A DNA stretch of 64,000 nucleotides from Bacteroidia bacterium. GTDB taxonomy: Bacteria; Bacteroidota; Bacteroidia; Bacteroidales; UBA932. Below the pieces are notes generated by a model. The model worked only from the letters and a program-made list of their open reading frames with translations, made no database searches and was not told the DNA's origin. The translations under genes and the position numbers were made by a program. Below are positions 35,660-44,374 of the stretch, piece by piece; within the stretch, counting starts at the first letter, position 1, and every line of letters begins with the position of its first letter. The stretch spans positions 1-64,000 of the forward strand of contig JAUNNZ010000004.1 of assembly GCA_030537315.1 (NCBI GenBank), written 5' to 3'.

Positions 35660-38287
35660 CTATTTCGTTGCCGCTTCGGTCAGGGCGTCAAGAGCGGCCT
35701 TGAGGCCGGATGTGTCCTTGCCGCCAGCGCTTGCGAATCCCGGCTGTCCGCCGCCGCCGCCCTGGATGAACTTGGCGGCATTGCGGATATCCTGACCGGC
35801 ATTCTTGCCTGCGGCGACGAGGTCCTTGGTATACATAAGCACGAGGTTAGGCTTGCCCTCGAACTCGAATGCTCCGACGACTGCCATATTTTCCTGGTCC
35901 TTCTGCATAAGCGTGATGATCGTGCGTACAAGAACAGGGTTGCGGTGGCTGTCGGTGTATTTGACGAGTTTGACTCCGCCGACGAGTTCTGCGGTCTTTG
36001 CGAACTCTTCTGCAAGGTGCCTTGCTCTCTTTGCCTCGTCTTCGTCTGCCTGCTTCTTGTAGGCGGCGTTCTGCTCGATGAGGTGCTGGAGTGCGCTGAT
36101 GAAGTTCTGAGGGTTGCCGAGCATTCCCTTCGCCTCCTTGATGGTACTCTCAAGGCCGATGACATATTCGGCGGCGCCGACCCCGGTGACCGCCTCGATA
36201 CGGCGTACGCCGGCTGCTATCGCGCTTTCGCTGAGGATCTTGAAGAGACCGATGGTGCCGGTCGCCCTGGTGTGGCAACCGCCGCAGAGCTCGACGCTCG
36301 GGCCGAACTTGACGACGCGTACGAACTCGCCGTACTTCTCGCCGAAGAGGGCGATGGCGCCCATTTCGCGGGCCTGCTCCATAGTTGCGTTGCGGTTTTC
36401 CTCAAGGGCGATGTCCTCGCGGATGAGTTCGTTCACGCGGGCTTCGACAGCTGCTATCTGCTCCTCTGAGAGCTTCTCGAAGTGTGAGAAGTCGAAGCGG
36501 AGATTCTTTTCGCAGACGTATGAACCCTTCTGCTCGACGTGGCTTCCAAGGATTTCACGGAGTGCCTGGTCGAGGAGGTGGGTTGCGCTATGGTTGTTGG
36601 CGATCTGCTGGCGGCGTTCCGCATCCACAACAAGTGTGAACACACCGTGGCAGTTCTTTGGCAGGCGCTCTGCGATGTGCACGGTAAGGTTGTTGTCCTT
36701 GACGGTGTTGAGGATCTTTATCTGTTCGCCATCAGCGGAAACGATGTAGCCGGTGTCACCGACCTCGCCGCCCATTTCTCCGTAGAACGGGGTCTTGTTG
36801 AAGACGAGCTGCAGCATTTCCTTGTTCTTCTGGACGACGGTGCGCTGCTTGAGGAGTTTGGCGTTGATCACTTCGGTCTTGTCGTAGCCGATGAACTTGC
36901 TCTCGCCCGGGAAATATTCCTCCCAGTCGCCGAATTCGTTGGCGGTGGCATTGCGTGCGCGCTCCTTCTGTTTCTGGAGTTCGACGTTGAACCCGTCCAT
37001 GTCGACTGTGAAGCCGTTTTCGGAGGCGATGAGCTGAGTAAGGTCGATAGGGAATCCATAGGTGTCGTAGAGAGTGAATGCATCTACACCGTCAACCATC
37101 TTGTCGCTCCCGCCCTGGTGCGATGACATGTATTCGCTGAGGAACCTGATACCGCGGTCGAGAGTGCGGAGGAATGCCATTTCCTCTTCGCGGATGACAG
37201 ACTCGATGAGTTTCTGCTGGCTGGCGAGCTCAGGATATGCTTCGCCCATATCCTCGATGAGCTGAGGTACGAGACGGCAGAGGAATGGCTCGGCGAGACC
37301 GAGGAAGGTGTAACCGTAGCGGACTGCGCGGCGAAGGATGCGGCGGATGACGTAGCCGGCCTTGACGTTGCCCGGCAGCTGGCCGTCGGCGATCGAGAAG
37401 CTGATGGCGCGGATGTGGTCCGCGATAACGCGCATCGCGACGTCGGTGTCCTTGCCCTCACCGTATTTGTGGCCTGAAATTTCGCCTATCTTGGCGAGCA
37501 TTCCTGAGAATACGTCGGTGTCGTAGTTGCTGTTCTTGCCCTGAAGCACGGCGCAGAGGCGCTCGAAGCCCATACCGGTGTCGATGTTCTTGGCAGGGAG
37601 CATCTCGAGATGGCCGTCGGCCTTGCGCTCCATTTCCATGAACACGAGGTTCCAGATTTCGATTACGTGCGGGTCTGACTGGTTGACGAGGTCGCGGCCA
37701 GGGATGCCGGATGCCTTCTTTTCTTCTTCTGTGCGGATATCGATATGGATTTCGGAAGAAGGACCGCAAGGGCCGGTGTCTCCCATTTCCCAGAAGTTGT
37801 CATGCTTGTTGCCAAGGATGATGTGGTCCTCAGGAAGGTGCTTGAGCCAGGCTTCCTTGGCTTCGGTGTCCATAGCGGTACCGTCCTCTTCCGATCCTTC
37901 GAACACTGTGGCATAGAGGAGTGACTTGTCAATCTTGTAGACCTCGGTGAGAAGTTCCCAGGCCCAGTCGATGGCTTCCTTCTTGAAGTAGTCGCCGAAG
38001 CTCCAGTTGCCGAGCATCTCGAACATCGTGTGATGGTAGGTGTCGTGACCGACCTCTTCGAGGTCATTGTGCTTGCCGCTCACGCGGAGGCACTTCTGGG
38101 AGTCGGCGGCCCTATAGAATTTTGCGCCGGCATTGCCGAGGAAGATATCCTTGAACTGGTTCATTCCGGCGTTTGTGAACATCAATGTAGGGTCGTTCTT
38201 TACGACCATTGGAGCTGAAGGCACAATCGTGTGCTTTTTAGAAGCGAAATAGTCAAGAAATTTCTGACGGATTTCTTTGGAAGTCAT
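35660..38287 (-). CDS. alaS: Alanyl-tRNA synthetase
   Basis: 875 residues, full length for the family. Charges tRNA-Ala in the cytoplasm. The class II catalytic core starts SKEIRQKFLDYFASK and contains PTLMFTNAGMNQFKD. The editing domain has NNHSATHLLDQALR (HxxxH zinc ligands) with the second pair in CGGCHTRATG, both intact. The C-terminal Ala/Gly-rich oligomerisation part ends with QGGGGGQPGFASAGG. First gene of a three-gene minus-strand operon with the LptF/G-Fmt fusion and thiN. Confidence 0.98.
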   Translation of the reverse strand: MTSKEIRQKFLDYFASKKHTIVPSAPMVVKNDPTLMFTNAGMNQFKDIFLGNAGAKFYRAADSQKCLRVSGKHNDLEEVGHDTYHHTMFEMLGNWSFGDYFKKEAIDWAWELLTEVYKIDKSLLYATVFEGSEEDGTAMDTEAKEAWLKHLPEDHIILGNKHDNFWEMGDTGPCGPSSEIHIDIRTEEEKKASGIPGRDLVNQSDPHVIEIWNLVFMEMERKADGHLEMLPAKNIDTGMGFERLCAVLQGKNSNYDTDVFSGMLAKIGEISGHKYGEGKDTDVAMRVIADHIRAISFSIADGQLPGNVKAGYVIRRILRRAVRYGYTFLGLAEPFLCRLVPQLIEDMGEAYPELASQQKLIESVIREEEMAFLRTLDRGIRFLSEYMSSHQGGSDKMVDGVDAFTLYDTYGFPIDLTQLIASENGFTVDMDGFNVELQKQKERARNATANEFGDWEEYFPGESKFIGYDKTEVINAKLLKQRTVVQKNKEMLQLVFNKTPFYGEMGGEVGDTGYIVSADGEQIKILNTVKDNNLTVHIAERLPKNCHGVFTLVVDAERRQQIANNHSATHLLDQALREILGSHVEQKGSYVCEKNLRFDFSHFEKLSEEQIAAVEARVNELIREDIALEENRNATMEQAREMGAIALFGEKYGEFVRVVKFGPSVELCGGCHTRATGTIGLFKILSESAIAAGVRRIEAVTGVGAAEYVIGLESTIKEAKGMLGNPQNFISALQHLIEQNAAYKKQADEDEAKRARHLAEEFAKTAELVGGVKLVKYTDSHRNPVLVRTIITLMQKDQENMAVVGAFEFEGKPNLVLMYTKDLVAAGKNAGQDIRNAAKFIQGGGGGQPGFASAGGKDTSGLKAALDALTEAATK

Positions 38288-38329
38288 ATGCTTGAATTAT
38301 TTATATTTATTTCACGTTGATATATCTCA

Positions 38330-38337
38330 CAAAAGTA
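38330..38337 (-). promoter_or_regulatory. -7 box (TACTTTTG) for the alaS operon
   Basis: Minus-strand TAnnTTTG match 42 nt upstream of the alaS start, in the 136-bp divergent region between alaS and the M23 peptidase genes. Confidence 0.5.
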
Positions 38338-38408
38338 GTCATTTTTGGTCTAAATATAAAATACGCGCGCGCACTTTAGATGAGGGTTCGTAATTTGCGA
38401 AAAATGAG

Positions 38409-38416
38409 TATATTTG
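38409..38416 (+). promoter_or_regulatory. -7 box (TATATTTG) for the M23 peptidase operon
   Basis: Exact TAnnTTTG match ending 7 nt before the ATG at 38424, predicting a leader of almost no length. Confidence 0.6.
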
Positions 38417-38423
38417 CCCTCCA

Positions 38424-39455
38424 ATGCAAAAACGGATAACCAGATACCACTACAATCCTGACACCCTCCTGTATGAGGAAAAGCTTGAGCCAAAGGGTTT
38501 CAAGTACCTTGATGCGGCTATTCAGGTAATCGCGACAGCGGGTCTGGTCTGTCTGTATTTCTGGCTTTACACCTCAGTTTTCGGTTGGGATCTCCCCAAG
38601 ACGGCGGCCCTGAAGAAAAAACACGCCGAGTGGGAGTCCAAGATGGTCCTCCTTGACCGTCAGCTTGACCTTTATGACCAGACTCTTACCGGCATCGAGG
38701 ACAGGGATGATCACGTTTACCGTTCCATTTTCGGCTTGTCAGAGGTCCCGGATGAGATCAAGAGGGCCGGTTTCGGCGGCATAAACAGATACGAATATCT
38801 TGACCGCTTCGGCGCAAATGCGGATCTCAAGTCCACGATACGCAGGATCGACATGATGACCAAGCGCACCTATGTCCAGAGCCAGGCTCTGGACGAAGTC
38901 GCGCAGTACTCGGCGGGAGCGGGCGATATGCTTTCCTGTGTTCCAAGTGTTCCGCCCCTGCTCCCTGCCCCCGGCACGTTCCATCTTTCCAGCCCGTTCG
39001 GCGGGCGTCGCGACCCTGTCTATGGCGGGCACGAAAACCATACCGGCCAGGATTTTGCGAGCGAGCGCGGCAACCCGGTCTATGCTACCGGCGACGGCAT
39101 CGTTGAAAAGGCCAAATCACAGTTCGGAGGCTATGGAAATGAGATCGTGATCAATCACGGATACGGATACAAGACGAGATATGCCCATTTGAGCGTGATG
39201 CTGGTAAAGGAGGGTGTCACCGTGCATAGAGGTGACAAGATTGGAGAAGTCGGAAATACCGGCAAGTCAACAGGCCCTCACCTTCATTATGAAGTCGAGT
39301 ACAGGGGCAACAGGGTTGACCCTATGAAGTATATGGACATCAACATGCCTGTCGATGAATACAAGGCGATGACTGAGCGTCGCGGCGAACTTGCGGCGGA
39401 CAGGAAGTCCAGCACTACGGAGCTTCTCCGCAGAAGGAGGATGAGCGATGAGTGA
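38424..39455 (+). CDS. M23 (LytM) family metallopeptidase, membrane-anchored
   Basis: 343 residues. A single N-terminal membrane helix (VIATAGLVCLYFWLYTSVFG, about 36-55) places the rest in the periplasm; a coiled-coil-like segment (about 65-100) follows. The LytM domain has His206 and Asp210 (HTGQD) and His286/His288 (GPHLHYEV), so zinc ligands are intact and endopeptidase activity on peptidoglycan cross-links is likely. It overlaps the next, related gene by 8 bp; the two probably act together in cell-wall remodelling. A MerR-like regulator completes the operon. Confidence 0.92.
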   Translation: MQKRITRYHYNPDTLLYEEKLEPKGFKYLDAAIQVIATAGLVCLYFWLYTSVFGWDLPKTAALKKKHAEWESKMVLLDRQLDLYDQTLTGIEDRDDHVYRSIFGLSEVPDEIKRAGFGGINRYEYLDRFGANADLKSTIRRIDMMTKRTYVQSQALDEVAQYSAGAGDMLSCVPSVPPLLPAPGTFHLSSPFGGRRDPVYGGHENHTGQDFASERGNPVYATGDGIVEKAKSQFGGYGNEIVINHGYGYKTRYAHLSVMLVKEGVTVHRGDKIGEVGNTGKSTGPHLHYEVEYRGNRVDPMKYMDINMPVDEYKAMTERRGELAADRKSSTTELLRRRRMSDE

Positions 39456-40398
39456 TCACAAGTTCGAGTTCGACCCCGGGAATTTCACGTTCAGGAAAGC
39501 CGGCGCTCAGACCTGGAGGCTTATCAAGCGTGTCCTGCTGATGATTCTTGCATCCTTGACGGCCACGGTTCTCATTTATGCTGCTGTTGCCTTGTTTTAC
39601 AGCACCAAGGAGGAGAAAATCCTCTATCGTGAGAACAAGATGTACGAGAAGATTTTCCCGACCCTGAGTCCGAAGGAAAAACTCCTGGAGGACGTGATCG
39701 CGGGCCTTCAATACAAGGACAACGAAATCTACGAACAAGTCTTCCATTCCAACGCACCGAATGTCGACCCTATTTCGACACTTGATTTCCTCTACGCAAG
39801 TGATACGATCCCGGACTACAGGCTGGAATCTTATACGAAGGCGAAGTCGCAGATGCTTATGGAACGCAGCCGCGATGTTGACGCGGCTTTCGAGAAGATA
39901 TTCAATTCAATATCGGATTCCAATTTCGTCACACCTCCGATGACTATGCCTGTCAAGGACGTTTCCTACCCTCAGATCGGAGCTTCTACCGGACGCAAGA
40001 TGAGCCCGTTCCTCAAGGCGTATGTTTATCACAACGGGATGGATTTCATCGTTCTGCGAGGCACAGAGGTTTATGCGACCGGGGCGGGAGTGGTTTCCGA
40101 CTGCGGGAACAACAGGTCTGCGGGCCGTTATGTCGTCATTTCCCATCAAGGAGGTTTTACCACGAAGTTCAATCACCTGGAGCAGGTGGACGTGCAGGTA
40201 GGACAGAAGGTAGAGGCGGGGCAGAAGATAGGCACCGTCGGAATGTCGGGCAAATCTTCTTCACCACATCTTCACTACGAGGTGCGCCGCAACGAGCAGG
40301 TGGAGGACCCGGTCAACTACCTTTTCGCGACAGTGGCTCCGGCGGAATATGCCAACTTCCTTTATATGGCCACAAATACTTTGCAATCAATGGATTAA
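39448..40398 (+). CDS. Second M23 (LytM) family metallopeptidase, membrane-anchored
   Basis: 316 residues, a paralogue of the preceding gene. A membrane helix (VLLMILASLTATVLIYAAVALF, about 29-50) is followed by a helical linker and the LytM domain with His195 and Asp199 (HNGMD) and His274/His276 (SPHLHYEV), all intact. The region just before the zinc motif, RKMSPFLKAYVYHNG, differs from its neighbour, suggesting a different substrate pocket. The pair may form a heterodimer; this is inference. Confidence 0.92.
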   Translation: MSDHKFEFDPGNFTFRKAGAQTWRLIKRVLLMILASLTATVLIYAAVALFYSTKEEKILYRENKMYEKIFPTLSPKEKLLEDVIAGLQYKDNEIYEQVFHSNAPNVDPISTLDFLYASDTIPDYRLESYTKAKSQMLMERSRDVDAAFEKIFNSISDSNFVTPPMTMPVKDVSYPQIGASTGRKMSPFLKAYVYHNGMDFIVLRGTEVYATGAGVVSDCGNNRSAGRYVVISHQGGFTTKFNHLEQVDVQVGQKVEAGQKIGTVGMSGKSSSPHLHYEVRRNEQVEDPVNYLFATVAPAEYANFLYMATNTLQSMD

Positions 40399-40404
40399 CT
40401 AGAT

Positions 40405-40722
40405 ATGGAAAAACTGTTTTACTCTATCGGCGAAGTTGCCGGAATCCTTGATGAGAACATCTCTCTGGTCAGGTTCTGGTCAAACTATTTCTCCAGGTTC
40501 ATCAAGCCACAGCGCACGGCAAAGGGGAACCGTCAGTACACCAAGGATGACATAGAAACGTTGAAGCAGATCCATTTCCTTGTCAAGGACAAAGGTATGT
40601 CCCTTGAAGGTGCGGCAAACCATCTTTCTGGTGAAAGAGCCTCCGTCAGCGGCAGCGTCAGGGCCATCGATTCGCTCAAATCCATCAGAGCCCAGCTGGT
40701 GGAGATAAAAAATTCGTTGTAA
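40405..40722 (+). CDS. MerR family transcriptional regulator (short form)
   Basis: 105 residues: a winged-helix MerR DNA-binding domain (YSIGEVAGILDENISLVRFW, then RQYTKDDIETLKQIHFLVKDKG) and a short C-terminal helix. There is no effector domain and no cysteine for metal sensing. It starts 6 bp after the second M23 gene. The partnership of short MerR proteins with LytM peptidases suggests a role in cell-wall or division genes, but the target is unknown. Confidence 0.88.
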   Translation: MEKLFYSIGEVAGILDENISLVRFWSNYFSRFIKPQRTAKGNRQYTKDDIETLKQIHFLVKDKGMSLEGAANHLSGERASVSGSVRAIDSLKSIRAQLVEIKNSL

Positions 40723-40737
40723 AACGAAATAATTAGT

Positions 40738-40745
40738 TACCTTTG
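40738..40745 (+). promoter_or_regulatory. -7 box (TACCTTTG) for the zinc-ribbon coiled-coil gene
   Basis: Exact TAnnTTTG match with a 65-nt leader to the ATG at 40811. The leader contains a GC-rich alternating purine-pyrimidine stretch (GCGCGAGCGCACGCG) of unknown meaning. Confidence 0.5.
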
Positions 40746-40810
40746 CAGTCCGTTTGCCCCGCGCGAGCGCACGCGTAAGCACAAACCAGATTCAAATTTT
40801 TAGTTTAGAT

Positions 40811-41623
40811 ATGGCTACCACCAAGAAAATCACAAAAGTTCAGACTCCTATCGATGAGCGCGAAACCTTCGTCTCCCTGCAGAAGTCATTTGCAGAAACC
40901 GAACAGAGCACCCAGGAGAAACTCAAAGTCCTTTATGAACTTCAGAAAGCTGACAACGCTATCGAAGAGCTTGTACAGCTTCGCGGCGAGCTCCCTGCAG
41001 AGGTTGCAGTGCTCGAAGACGAATTAGCGGGCCTCAAGGCCAAGTACACTCACATCGAGCAGATCATCGAAGGCTTCAACCAGAACATTGAAGAGGCCAA
41101 GCAGCAGATCGTTGACCTCGATGCCGACATCGAAAAGTATCGCGGCCAGCTCGAGAACATCTCCAACAGCCGTGAGTACGATTCCATCAACAAGGAACTC
41201 GAGAACCAGGGCCTCCTCCGTGCCATTGCCGAGAAGCACATCGGCGAAGCCCGCGAAGCCATCGAGGACAAGAAGGCTGAGCTTGAGCGCCTGAGCGACA
41301 AGATCGCCACCCGCGAGGACGACCTTGCAGCGAAGAAGGAAGAACTTTCAACAATCGTCGAGTCCACTTCCAAGGAAGAGGCATTGCTCCGTGAGAAGAG
41401 AGATGCCTGTGCCGCAAAGATCGACGAGCGCACCCTCAGCGCATATGACCGTATCCGCTCCAGCGTATGCAACCACCTTGCTGTGGTTCCGGTTTACAAC
41501 GAGGAAGCCTGCGGCGGCTGCTTCAGCACCATCACTCCGCAGCGCCTCATCGACATCGCTTCCTGCAAGAAGCTCGTCATCTGCGAGCACTGCGGCCGCA
41601 TCATCGTAAACCCTGAGCAGTAA
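40811..41623 (+). CDS. Coiled-coil zinc-ribbon protein (C4-type, COG1579-like)
   Basis: 270 residues from the ATG at 40811; upstream in-frame codons precede the leader and look non-coding. Almost the whole protein (about 25-215) is a long coiled coil rich in Glu, Lys, Leu and Ala. The C-terminus is a zinc ribbon with CGGCF and CEHCG pairs (about 233-264). Cytoplasmic. The family is widespread in Bacteroidota but the role is not settled; nucleic-acid contact is suggested by the ribbon. Six bp before dnaB, with which it is probably co-transcribed. Confidence 0.88.
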   Translation: MATTKKITKVQTPIDERETFVSLQKSFAETEQSTQEKLKVLYELQKADNAIEELVQLRGELPAEVAVLEDELAGLKAKYTHIEQIIEGFNQNIEEAKQQIVDLDADIEKYRGQLENISNSREYDSINKELENQGLLRAIAEKHIGEAREAIEDKKAELERLSDKIATREDDLAAKKEELSTIVESTSKEEALLREKRDACAAKIDERTLSAYDRIRSSVCNHLAVVPVYNEEACGGCFSTITPQRLIDIASCKKLVICEHCGRIIVNPEQ

Positions 41624-41629
41624 TTCCCT

Positions 41630-43093
41630 ATGGCGGATCAGCAGAAACCGCGCTCTCCGCGCAAAAAGGACCAGCCGGTCAATCTCGACAATCTCGGCCT
41701 TGAGATGGGCAACAAGCCCCCTCAGGCCATCGATGTCGAGGAAGCCGTGCTTGGTGCGATGCTCCTCGAGCCGTCCTGCGTGGACGAGGCGATGGAGGAG
41801 CTCAACGCGTCCTGTTTCTACGATCCCAAGCACAAGATGATCTTCGAGGCAATGTCCTCGCTGGTCAACGAACACGTCTCGGTGGACATCATCACCGTGA
41901 GCAACAAGCTCAAGGAGAAAGGAAATCTCGAGACCGTCGGCGGCGCCGTCGTCCTCGCGAACCTCTCCGAGAAGGTTGGCTCGGCGGCCCACATCGAGTA
42001 CTATATCAAAATCCTCAAGCAGAAGACTATCCAGCGTGATCTCATCACGGCCTCGTATGATATCCTCCGCGACTCCTACGATGATTCCATAAAGGTTGAC
42101 GAACTCATCGACAAGGCTCAGACCAAGGTATTCAACGCCATTCAGAGCAATGTCCGCAAGGAGGTCCAGGACATAGGGTCCGTGATCAACAGTGCCATGT
42201 CCGACATCGAGAAGATGCAGGACAATACCGGCCTGAACGGAGTTCCGTCCGGTTTCGTCAGCATCGACAGGATCACAATGGGCTGGCAGAAGTCGGATCT
42301 CATCATCCTTGCCGCCCGCCCTTCGGTCGGTAAGACAGCGTTCTCGCTGAACCTCGCCCGCAACGCTGCCGTTGACCACCATATGCCGGTCGCGTTCTTC
42401 TCCCTTGAAATGTCAGCCATCCAGCTTGCCAAGCGACTTATGACCACAGAGTCGGGTCTGAGTCCGGACAAGATCAAGGGCGGCGTGAAGCTCGAACAGT
42501 TCGAGTGGGAGCAGCTTGAGTATAAACTGAAAGCCCTTTCAAAGGCACCACTCTATATTGATGACACTCCGGGACTCCAGCTGATGGAATTCCGTACGAA
42601 AGCCAAGAATCTGGTCAAGAACAAGCAGGTGCGCCTGATCATTGTCGACTATCTCCAGCTGATGCAGGGACCTTCCGAGCTGAAGGGCATGCGCGAGCAG
42701 GAGGTTGCGGCAATCTCCCGTACCCTCAAGGCGACAGCCAAGGAGCTGGAAGTGCCTATCATCGCACTTTCACAGTTGTCCCGCCAGGCCGTGCAGCGCC
42801 AGGGTGGCGGCGGCAAGCCTCAGCTCTCCGACCTCCGTGAATCCGGTTCGATCGAGCAGGATGCAGATATGGTCCTGTTCATCCACCGTCCGGATTACAT
42901 CGGTCTGAGCGACAATCCTGAAGACAAGGAAAAGACCCAGATCATCATCGCAAAGCACCGCAACGGTGAAACCTGCGATATCGATATGCTCTTCAAGAGC
43001 GAGCAGGTCAAGTTCATAGAGATGGATGACGCTTTGGATGTCAGGGCATCTTCAATGACCTTTGATTCTGCAATGAACAATGAGTTCGAGTAG
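41630..43093 (+). CDS. dnaB: Replicative DNA helicase
   Basis: 487 residues. The hexameric helicase of the replication fork. An N-terminal helical domain (PQAIDVEEAVLGAMLLEPS) is followed by the RecA-like core with Walker A ARPSVGKTAF (Lys235), FFSLEMSAIQLAKRL, and the Walker B region LIIVDYLQLMQG, then ELEVPIIALSQLSR and DLRESGSIEQDADMVLF. No intein. Its last 14 bp overlap rseC in another frame, so the Rnf operon may be partly transcribed with it. Confidence 0.98.
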   Translation: MADQQKPRSPRKKDQPVNLDNLGLEMGNKPPQAIDVEEAVLGAMLLEPSCVDEAMEELNASCFYDPKHKMIFEAMSSLVNEHVSVDIITVSNKLKEKGNLETVGGAVVLANLSEKVGSAAHIEYYIKILKQKTIQRDLITASYDILRDSYDDSIKVDELIDKAQTKVFNAIQSNVRKEVQDIGSVINSAMSDIEKMQDNTGLNGVPSGFVSIDRITMGWQKSDLIILAARPSVGKTAFSLNLARNAAVDHHMPVAFFSLEMSAIQLAKRLMTTESGLSPDKIKGGVKLEQFEWEQLEYKLKALSKAPLYIDDTPGLQLMEFRTKAKNLVKNKQVRLIIVDYLQLMQGPSELKGMREQEVAAISRTLKATAKELEVPIIALSQLSRQAVQRQGGGGKPQLSDLRESGSIEQDADMVLFIHRPDYIGLSDNPEDKEKTQIIIAKHRNGETCDIDMLFKSEQVKFIEMDDALDVRASSMTFDSAMNNEFE

Positions 43094-43502
43094 CATAGTA
43101 TCACACAGGGGCAGGATAGTTGACATCACGCCCGAGTTCACGACTGTCGACATCATCTCAGAGTCGGCCTGCAGCGCCTGTCACGCGAAGTCACTCTGTA
43201 CGCTTTCCGAATCCAAGACCAAGCAGATAGTGGTTCCGACCCGCGGATGGATTCCTTTCGAACCGGGTGAGGAAGTCAATGTCCAGCTCAAGGCCACTAT
43301 GGGCTTGAAGGCCGTTTGGATTGCATACGTGGTGCCGCTTTTCGTCCTGCTTGCAGTGCTTCTGGGCTTGCACGCGGCAGGCGTGAGCGAACTGACGGCG
43401 GGTCTTTCCGCCATCGGAGCCGTCGCTCTCTACTATCTGGTGATATGGCTTTTCAGGAAAAAACTTCAAAACGAATATATCTTTAACATCGAAAAACTAT
43501 GA
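43080..43502 (+). CDS. rseC: RseC/SoxR-reducing system family membrane protein
   Basis: 140 residues. The N-terminal part has a cysteine cluster CSACHAKSLC (about 32-41) as in RseC/RsxC-linked proteins, followed by two membrane helices (VPLFVLLAVLLGLHAAG and LSAIGAVALYYLVIWLF). In many genomes it is the first gene of the Rnf/Rsx operon, as here. It overlaps dnaB by 14 bp and rnfB by 4 bp. Its role may be in assembly or in a redox link to Rnf. Confidence 0.9.
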   Translation: MSSSSIVSHRGRIVDITPEFTTVDIISESACSACHAKSLCTLSESKTKQIVVPTRGWIPFEPGEEVNVQLKATMGLKAVWIAYVVPLFVLLAVLLGLHAAGVSELTAGLSAIGAVALYYLVIWLFRKKLQNEYIFNIEKL

Positions 43503-44374
43503 CAGACACTATCATTTGGACCATAGTGATATTGACTGCCCTCGGCCTCCTGCTTGCCCTCGTCCTTTTCTGGGTGGCGAAAAAGTTCAAGGTTGAGGAA
43601 GACCCCCGCATCGACGAGGTCGAGAAGGTTATGCCGGGAGCCAACTGCGGCGGCTGCGGATTCGCAGGCTGCCGGGCTTTTGCGGATGCCGCGGTGAAAG
43701 CGCCGAATCTCGACAACAACTACTGCCCTGTGGGAGGTAATGAGGTAATGAAGAAGGTTGCGGCCATCCTCGGCTATGAAGTCAAGGAGAAAGCACCGCA
43801 GGTGGCGGTTGTCCGTTGCAACGGCACCTGCGCCAACCGTCCCCGCACCAATGCCTATGACGGCGCTCCGTCATGCAAGGTGAAGGCAGCACTTTACAGC
43901 GGTGACACCGGCTGTGCGTTCGGTTGCCTCGGCTGCGGCGATTGTGTGGAGGCCTGCCCGTTCGGAGCCCTCAGTATGGATCCGGAGACCGGGCTGCCGG
44001 TAGTGGACGAGGCGAAATGCACCGCCTGCGGTTCCTGCGTGAAGGTTTGTCCTAAGCATATCATCGAACTCCGCAACAAGGGTCCGCGCTCGATGCGCGT
44101 GTTCGTCTCCTGCGTCAACAAGGACAAGGGCGGCGTTGCCCGCAAGGCCTGCTCCGCAGCCTGCATCGGTTGCGGCAAGTGTGCAAAGGTCTGTGCGCAC
44201 GAGGCCATCACAATAGAGGACAACCTCTGCTACATTGACTTCACGAAGTGCAAGCTTTGCAAGAAGTGCGTTGCAGAATGTCCTACAGGTGCCATCCATG
44301 CCGTGAATTTCCCGGTGCTGCCGCCTAAGCCGGCCGCTGCCCCGGAAGTAAAGAAGGAGGTCACAAATGAGTAA
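43499..44374 (+). CDS. rnfB: Rnf complex subunit B (ferredoxin-like)
   Basis: 291 residues. An N-terminal membrane helix (IVILTALGLLLALVLFWVAK) precedes the [4Fe-4S] motif in GANCGGCGFAGCRAF with a later Cys in NNYCPVGG. Four ferredoxin-type cluster motifs follow: CLGCGDCVEACP, CTACGSCVKVCP, CIGCGKCAKVCA and CKLCKKCVAECP. It accepts electrons from reduced ferredoxin and passes them into the membrane complex. It is longer than E. coli RsxB because of the extra cluster pair, as in anaerobes. Confidence 0.97.
   Translation: MTDTIIWTIVILTALGLLLALVLFWVAKKFKVEEDPRIDEVEKVMPGANCGGCGFAGCRAFADAAVKAPNLDNNYCPVGGNEVMKKVAAILGYEVKEKAPQVAVVRCNGTCANRPRTNAYDGAPSCKVKAALYSGDTGCAFGCLGCGDCVEACPFGALSMDPETGLPVVDEAKCTACGSCVKVCPKHIIELRNKGPRSMRVFVSCVNKDKGGVARKACSAACIGCGKCAKVCAHEAITIEDNLCYIDFTKCKLCKKCVAECPTGAIHAVNFPVLPPKPAAAPEVKKEVTNE

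Noticed and set aside
41348..42382. Long minus-strand open frame opposite dnaB
   Set aside because: It runs across two well-supported plus-strand genes, has no recognisable domain or start signal, and its residues reflect the reverse of dnaB codons.
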